From NCBI RefSeq assembly GCF_000003605.2, contig NW_003118931.1, positions 557,279 to 581,785 on the forward strand: a stretch of 24,507 bases of DNA. Reading direction: 5' to 3'. Under the pieces are notes generated by a model that was given only the letters and a program-made list of their open reading frames with translations, made no database searches and had not been told where the DNA came from. Origin of the DNA: Saccoglossus kowalevskii. Lineage: Eukaryota > Hemichordata > Enteropneusta > Harrimaniidae. This document shows positions 18,801 through 24,507 of the stretch, piece after piece. The position numbers and the translations under genes were made by a program. Numbering within the stretch: the stretch's first letter is position 1; each line of letters opens with the position of its first letter.

Positions 18801-21800
18801 TTAAAATGAAAAGTCAGATAGCTGAAAACAGTCAATTGGGAGTGCAGCTACAACTCAGAATCTTTTTTTCAATTTTACACCAAGATGATTTATTATTTAA
18901 TTTTATTTTTGTAACAAATTCCCTACAGAAACTCAAAAAATGTGTAGGTATTTCACTTTAAAGTATATTTTAATGTCATCTTAATGTTGAGTTTTTAACA
19001 CCTATTAATATTACACCTTAATATATTCCTCCCAAACTATACCTGGTGTATATTAACAAGGATAAGGTTGTAATTGTTGTGCTATGTTCATAAAGGGTAT
19101 TTTAATACAGAATACAAGATGCTGGATATACCCATTCTAGTTTGTAATAGCGACACTGCTGCCACCAGTCACTCACTTGTGTGAATAGATAAACATTTCT
19201 GATGTTCAGTGTAACTGGCTTTATGACCCCCTAAAAGTTACACATACTGATACTTTCTGAGGAGAAAAATTCACTCTCAAATTATTATTATTCTCAATTA
19301 TTTAACCCCCTCAAAATTCAAGTAGTTGTCATTACCAGCACATGGTAAAAATTGGATAATATTGGAAATGATAGCTTATACAAATGTACATGTATGTGAC
19401 AACATGTATGTATACCTGTACGCCTGGGTGTGTGACCTCTAGAGGGTCGTGTCTATGGTTACTTATTTATCAATATTTATGTATATTACTTTAATATGAT
19501 TTGCAAATATATGACTTGTACATGTATGTGCAATGATTCCATGGAATTAATCTTTTGCATAAATGTTCCATGTTTGTAAAGCATGACCATGTGTTATCCC
19601 AGTACATGTCGATGTATGGATGCAGTAGATCGATTTGCTGAAAGTTTATGGTTTGCTAGGCAAGACAGTTATATTTATCAGGTTTAATTACATACTTGTT
19701 GCTGTATAGGACAGCATGTCTGTTATATGAAATCCATTTCTGATAGTTGTGTTGTTGTGTCATGAAAGATGTACGAATACATGTAGAAGACATGAAAGTG
19801 TTTATTTTTTCAAAATATTAAGCATTTTTAGTAATCCATTAAAACAATTGTAGATCGGCATCTACAGAGAATCACATAGTTTCATCCCACATTTCTTCAA
19901 TTCATGTTACTTACATTTATGGATGCTTACCGGTAAGTACCGGTAGTGTTTACATATAGGCTGTGCAACAATGTTAAAATTGTTTTGCAAAATATGTATG
20001 TTCTTCCTGGAATTGTTGCTTGTCAATATAGGCATATTATGACCTTATATACAGTTGTAAAAGATTGCTGAAGGCATTGTGCAGTGATAATTTATGCAGA
20101 ATGATGGTGTGTGTCTTGTAATATGTATCTCTCCCAACCATGCATGCATACTGACTTTGAAAACAGGAATAGACATTTAAACCACCTAGCCAAAACATGC
20201 ATTCTTTATTCGTTTGTAACTGCTCTGAATAATTAAATAACATTAATATAAAATAAATAATAAGATGTAATAATCAAAATATTTGTTTATTTAATAATTT
20301 TAATTTAATTTTATAGTAATTGAATTAATACATGTATATATTTTTAGAATGTTAAAATAATGAACCGAGAAGCTCAGCAGTCAATTGAATGTTGGAAATG
20401 TTAAAGTTTATTAACTTATAAGTAGAAACTAAATAATATTATAGTAATATTGTAGATTTCATTCTGTGTGCATGTTGATGCTAAATTCATAAATTATATT
20501 ATCAGGCACAAGCTGTTGTATTGTCTATTTGATATCATTATAGTGCACAACAGAAACATTGCATTCTGATGTTCAAATGTACCGGGTAGCTTGCATGAAA
20601 ATAAAAAAAGTGCTGGCTGTCTATAGATATTTTGTCGGTATATTTTTAATGCATGTTTCATAAGCAAGTATTTAATAAATGTTAAATGTGGAACATAGAT
20701 CAGATTGTTAAGGTACACATGTTGGTAAGATAATAATCTTATGAAAAACTGCATATTTCTTTAAAAATCAATTATTCGACAACAAATTATGTTTTATATT
20801 GTTTTAGAATGATATACATACGCCACCATAACTACTGGTACAATGTATATGTGTATAAAGTATTTACTGCTATTGCATTATGGAAGATTTAGACACATTA
20901 CTTCCATATTAGGCATTTACCAGCATTGCATTATGGGATATTTAGACACATTACTTCCATATTATGCATTTACCAGCATTGCATTATGGGAGATTTAGAC
21001 ACATTACTTCCATATTAGGCATTTATCAGCATTGCATTATGGAATATTTAGACACATTACTTCCATATTAGGCATTTACCAGCATTGCATTATGGGAGAT
21101 ATAGACACATTACTTCCATATTAGGCATTTATCAGTATTGCATTATGGGATATTTAGACACATTACTTCCATATTAGGCATTTATCAGCATTGCATTATG
21201 GGATATTTAGACACATTACTTCCATATTAGGCATTTACCAGCATTGCATTATGGGATATTTAGACACATTACTTCCATATTATGCATTTACCAGCATTGC
21301 ATTATGGGAGATTTAGACACATTACTTCCATATTAGGCGTTTATCAGCATTGCATTATGGAATATTTAGACACATTACTTCCATATTAGGCATTTACCAG
21401 CATTGCATTATGGGAGATATAGACACATTACTTCCATATTAGGCATTTATCAGTATTGCATTATGGGATATTTAGACACATTACTTCCATAATAGGCATT
21501 TATCAGCATTGCATTATGGGATATTTAGACACATTACTTCCATATTAGGCATTTATCAGCATTGCATTATGGGATATTTAGACACATTACTTCCATATTA
21601 GGCATTTACCAGCATTGCATTATGGGATATTTAGACACATAACTTGAAGACATGGATTCACATATATGGAGATGTTAGAGATATCAAGAATGCACTTTTA
21701 ACCAAAGTTTTTAATCTTCTTTCTCAGATCCCGGAGAATAGCTTTACTGGTGTTGATCATTCTAGTGTTTCTTGTATACTTTGGACCTTCTCTCTATGGT

Positions 21801-23016
21801 GGATCTCATGCTAAAGCTACTACAGGTAAATCAACTAAATATAACTATTTTAATTGATATTAAATGATATGGTAGAATTTTGGTTATTATGGTATTTATT
21901 TCATAATCAAAATTTACTAAATGTAATAATATATTTTTAAATTTCAATTGTGTTGGAATAAATATGTGATTTCTGTCATTGCTTTTTGTTGACAGTATTG
22001 TCAGTTTCATCAGTCATTTGATAGGTATTACCGATTTAATTGACATGCATGGCTGGCATTATCAATCAACTTGCTCATCATTGTAAAAATCCAGCTTCTG
22101 GTGGTTACCACTAAAATACAACTACTGTATTTATCTGTAAGATTATCCACTGCAATATTTCAGCACCTGGATGATTTTTTTAGTGTCACAAAAATAAAAT
22201 ACAGAAAAAAATTACTTTTTTGAAAGAACAAATTATAGGATACAAATCAACATCTGCAGGCTTTAGTGAGAATTTCATGTACACAAAGACATCCAAGTAT
22301 TATAAACAAGAACAGTTATTATTATGCAATTTCAAAAGAGCAAATAATATGTACAAACATGTACTCATGTATTCAAAATGTACTTAAAATTTTATGAATT
22401 ATTTTCAGAGTGCTTGCAAGCTCAATTACATCAATGGGAGTCTGCTTTTAATATTTATGATGTATCAATAAAACATGATTTAAACAAGAAGTCTGAAGCT
22501 GCAGCACTCCCTTTTGTAGGTACGTAAGTTAGAGTCAATTTTGAACTATTGTGTTACCATCCCTGTCCATCGATGTCAAATTATATTTTACATGTGTATC
22601 ATGGTACTTAACATATGAGCAGGTCTATAAGACTATAATAGCACTTCCTCTGTTATATTAATTACTTGTGATATTTATAATGTTTTAATTTATTCAACAT
22701 TTCCATCGTAACAATCAAATATAACAAAGTAAATTGAAATTTAATGGTACTGGTAAACAAAAATATAAAATCTTAATTATGATCAATCCTTTCTATTCTG
22801 TTTACCTTTACTGATTTACTGATTTTTCTATATCTATTACTCTCCTGTATACATTCTATAATTGTTTAATCACAGGTAACGGTAATCTGGGTGTTGTTGT
22901 TGGTAGTACGGTGAGTAGCGATGTATTACATATCCGATATCAACACAATGTACTGTCTTTAGCTGTCCCATATGTACCCATTGCACAACCACAAGTACTT
23001 GGACTTTCAACTAAAG
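15775..23016 (+). CDS. KIAA2013: KIAA2013-like membrane protein, 5' part (exons 1-4 of more)
   Basis: Exons 15775-15827, 21728-21825, 22409-22519 and 22876-23016 join in consistent phases (2, 1, 1, 1) and code for the first 134 residues; the remaining exons are beyond the right edge. The start MWIKNRIKNLPNSLP aligns with MWLQQRLKGLPGLL of human KIAA2013. RSRR is followed by a hydrophobic segment (about 22-36, IALLVLIILVFLVYF), a signal or anchor sequence. Then CLQAQLHQWESA matches CLEAATRAWRGL, and LPFVGNGNLGVVVGS matches ALVANGFLALDVA. KIAA2013 is a poorly characterised single-pass membrane protein. Lumenal location is inferred from the N-terminal hydrophobic segment. An in-frame ATG at 15745 would add ten residues but has a poor context. 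Intron 1 is about 5.9 kb and repeat-filled. Confidence 0.85.
15828..17264 (+). other. KIAA2013-like intron 1, left part
   Basis: AT-rich with A and T homopolymers (for example near 15839-15848 and 16209-16224). No gene or element recognised. Confidence 0.65.
17265..17870 (-). mobile_element. Hairpin-ended element, copy 3 (reversed, degenerate)
   Basis: AGTCCGAAAACGGGGAC (17265-17281) is the reverse complement of the inner half of the 3' hairpin of copies 1 and 2, and a GTGTGTGCGTGCG tract follows, as ACGCACAC precedes it in copy 1. Diverged repeat halves then start near 17443, 17590 and 17774, each with an AAATGGCTGA..GGCCATTTT hairpin. The A-type halves are about 331 bp apart, matching the dimer length in copy 1. 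The outer hairpin arm is lost and the 5' end is not found. Confidence 0.65.
17871..18800. repeat. 157-bp tandem array, about 5-6 units
   Basis: TTTGTTCATTTTGTGATGAT anchors occur at 17883, 18040, 18197, 18354 and 18511, exactly 157 bp apart. Two more degenerate, shortened units follow to about 18800. The array directly abuts element copy 3, inside intron 1 of the KIAA2013-like gene. Confidence 0.95.
18801..20865 (+). other. KIAA2013-like intron 1, middle part
   Basis: AT-rich, with ACATGTATGT and ACCGGTA oligomers. No gene recognised; minus-strand frames at 20037-20243 and 20494-20754 are unsupported. Confidence 0.6.
20866..21640. repeat. 53-bp satellite array with higher-order structure, about 14.5 units
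   Basis: ATGG anchors recur every 53 bp from 20880 to 21622. Monomers differ at a few fixed positions (GGATATTT, GGAGATTT, GAATATTT, GGAGATAT; TTAGGC or TTATGC; TTACC or TTATC). The order of variants in monomers 2-7 repeats in monomers 8-14. Confidence 0.97.
21728..21825 (+). CDS. KIAA2013: KIAA2013-like exon 2
   Basis: The acceptor is TTCTCAG|A and the donor ACAG|GTAAAT. It encodes the N-terminal hydrophobic segment. It starts about 87 bp after the 53-bp array ends. Confidence 0.85.
21826..22408 (+). other. KIAA2013-like intron 2
   Basis: A GT..AG intron in phase 1, AT-rich, with nothing else recognised. Confidence 0.8.
22409..22519 (+). CDS. KIAA2013: KIAA2013-like exon 3
   Basis: The acceptor is TTTTCAG|AG and the donor G|GTACGT. 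It encodes ECLQAQLHQWESAFNIYDVS through AAALPFV. Confidence 0.88.
22520..22875 (+). other. KIAA2013-like intron 3
   Basis: A GT..AG intron in phase 1, with nothing else recognised. Confidence 0.8.
22876..23016 (+). CDS. KIAA2013: KIAA2013-like exon 4
   Basis: The acceptor is TCACAG|GT and the donor G|GTAAGT. It encodes GNGNLGVVVGSTVSSDVLHI through VLGLSTK. An internal GTGAGT at 22911 is not needed, because the read-through frame continues the homology. Confidence 0.88.
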
Positions 23017-24018
23017 GTAAGTCAATGTCATTTTCAAAAAAAAATTAAATATCTTTTTGAAAACTACCAGCCTGATTACTTTGATAATATATCAGTAGGT
23101 AGGTATCTAATTTTTGTTCCTAAGTTTCCTAGATTTAAATACTTCCAGCATAATTGTATGGTAGTTTAAATAAATTCAGATTTATATGTCAATTAAATAG
23201 CAGTATAATGGTAGATGAATGACTTACTGATTTAACATGAATGAACATGAATGCAAACAAAGCTGAGGCTAAATTACAATAATTGTGAAATTTCTGCTTG
23301 ACCTAGCTGTCACATGTAACATACTGAATTCAACTCCATATGTTACAACCAAAATCTGCCAGCTGTGGGATGGATGTCAGTTGAAATTTCATTTTTTTTT
23401 TTCACATTGTATTTTTATAATGTGAATTACCGGTAAACATACAAAAAATATGTCTTGTCATAATTTGTACCTCAGTAATAGCTTTGAATATTGAGTAGTA
23501 ATATAAATACAGGTTGCTTGAGTCAGAAAGCTTTTTGCCATTTCTACTTTTCAAGTTTGTGTATTTTCAGGTGTGTTACTCACTAGACCATTTCATGGTA
23601 CCTTAGACCCAGAGGTCTAAGTCAAATCTCACCAATTAAATAAGGGCAGTCAAATACAATTTATAATTTAGAAAAACATGGGCCCTGTGCATGATCCCTA
23701 ATAGTCACACATTTTCCCAAACTCTATTTGCTCTATTAGTAGTGCATGTGTTTACGCATATGATGGAGATGTGTCTATAATCAAACTCAAAAAACATTTA
23801 GAATACAAAATTACGGTGGAATTTTTGAACCAAAAATCAGTGGTTAGAAAAACCTTGGATGACATACATAGTTCATCATTTGTTGTCAGAATACAAAATT
23901 TCTGTTGAAACACAATCATAAAAACAGATTACAATAATGACTGATTTAGATTATTGTGTGAATAAGTATGATGCATTTCTTTTGTTATAAAAATTGTGAT
24001 CTTTTACGATCATCAGTA
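23017..24018 (+). other. KIAA2013-like intron 4, left part
   Basis: No coding exon found up to the 44/59-bp array. A single diverged relative of the 157-bp repeat may lie at about 23047-23120. Confidence 0.55.
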
Positions 24019-24507
24019 TTCGGAATTCATTGGTAGTGCCAAGTGATGTTCTGATTGGTTAATTCGGAATTCATTGGTAGTGCCAAGTGATGTTCTGATT
24101 GGTTAATTCGGAATTCATTGGTAGTGCCAAGTGATGTTCTGATTGGTTAATTCAGAATTCATTGGTAGTGCCAAGTGATGTTCTGATTGGTTAATTCGGA
24201 ATTCATTGGTAGTGCCAAGTGATGTTCTGATTGGTTAATTCGGAATTCATTGGTAGTGCCAAGTGATGTTCTGATTGGTTAATGGCATGTATCAGTATTC
24301 GGAATTCATTGGTAGTGCCAAGTGTTGTTCTGATTGGTTAATGGCATGTATCAGTATTCAGAATTCATTGGTAGTGCCAAGTGATGTTCTGATTGGTTAA
24401 TTCGGAATTCATTGGTAGTGCCAAGTGATGTTCTGATTGGTTAATTCGGAATTCATTGGTAGTGCCAAGTGATGTTCTGATTGGTTAATGGCATGTATCA
24501 GTATTCA
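24019..24507. repeat. 44/59-bp tandem array with repeated CCAAT motifs (runs off the window)
   Basis: Units start at 24019, 24063, 24107, 24151, 24195, 24239, 24298, 24357, 24401, 24445 and 24504. Most are 44 bp; those at 24239, 24298 and 24445 are 59 bp because of a 15-bp insert (TGGCATGTATCAGTA) after GGTTAA. Copies are nearly identical, so the array is young. Each unit holds an EcoRI-type GAATTC and the motif CTGATTGGTTAA. Confidence 0.97.

Noticed and set aside
20866-21640. Regularly spaced repeats that could suggest a CRISPR array
   Set aside because: The 53-bp units are contiguous with no unique spacers, and the setting is a spliced animal gene. The same applies to the 44/59-bp and 62-bp arrays.
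22911-22916. GTGAGT inside exon 4 of the KIAA2013-like gene as the true donor
   Set aside because: The open frame and family-like sequence continue to the GTAAGT donor at 23017; using the internal site would cut the conserved block.
24019-24507. TTGG-TAGTG-CCAA in each unit as an NFI site
   Set aside because: The full NFI site needs TTGGC and GCCAA separated by five bases. Here the half-sites are two bases too close.
1-24507. tRNA, rRNA or other structured RNA genes
   Set aside because: No cloverleaf, rRNA core or snRNA-like sequence was recognised on either strand by eye. A tRNAscan-SE/Infernal run would settle this.

Overview
The window is AT-rich animal nuclear DNA. It carries intron-containing genes with GT..AG junctions, decayed non-LTR retrotransposons, non-autonomous DNA transposons and several satellite or minisatellite arrays. 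Gene content (histamine N-methyltransferase-like, prenylcysteine oxidase, KIAA2013-like) and repeat style fit a marine invertebrate, possibly a mollusc or other lophotrochozoan. The phylum cannot be fixed from the sequence alone.

Layout, left to right. (1) 1-552 is the 5'-truncated end of a non-LTR reverse-transcriptase element on the minus strand. (2) 624-948 holds a TAGA microsatellite and a 62-bp minisatellite. (3) 1297-3958 (+) is a complete three-exon gene for an HNMT-like methyltransferase of 302 residues. (4) 4599-7370 (-) is a second decayed non-LTR element, split by a 1.04-kb non-autonomous element (6000-7043) with terminal hairpins. (5) 7371-9420 is intergenic and includes a probable 183-bp MITE (7785-7967). 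(6) 9517-15390 (-) is a complete five-exon prenylcysteine oxidase gene (501 residues). Its third intron carries a second copy of the hairpin element (12237-13333). (7) 15391-15774 is a short intergenic gap that probably works as a bidirectional promoter. (8) 15775 to the right edge (+) is the 5' part of a KIAA2013-like gene; four exons are visible and the rest lies outside. Its introns hold a reversed third copy of the hairpin element (17265-17870), a 157-bp array, a 53-bp array with higher-order structure, and a 44/59-bp array running off the end.

The three genes are not an operon or known pathway. PCYOX1 (lysosomal/secretory FAD oxidase) and the KIAA2013-like gene (membrane-anchored secretory-pathway protein) are head to head, with start codons 384 bp apart, so co-regulation is plausible. 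All splice sites were chosen by eye so that reading phase and homology continue across each junction; both complete genes give uninterrupted proteins near the human lengths.

I see no clear new biological system. The most informative points are the hairpin-ended, Helitron/Helentron-like family; an NF-Y (CCAAT) motif repeated ten times in the 44/59-bp array; a GNGNLG motif in the KIAA2013-like protein that recalls GH65-type enzymes; and an HNMT-like protein whose histamine-contact residues do not appear conserved.
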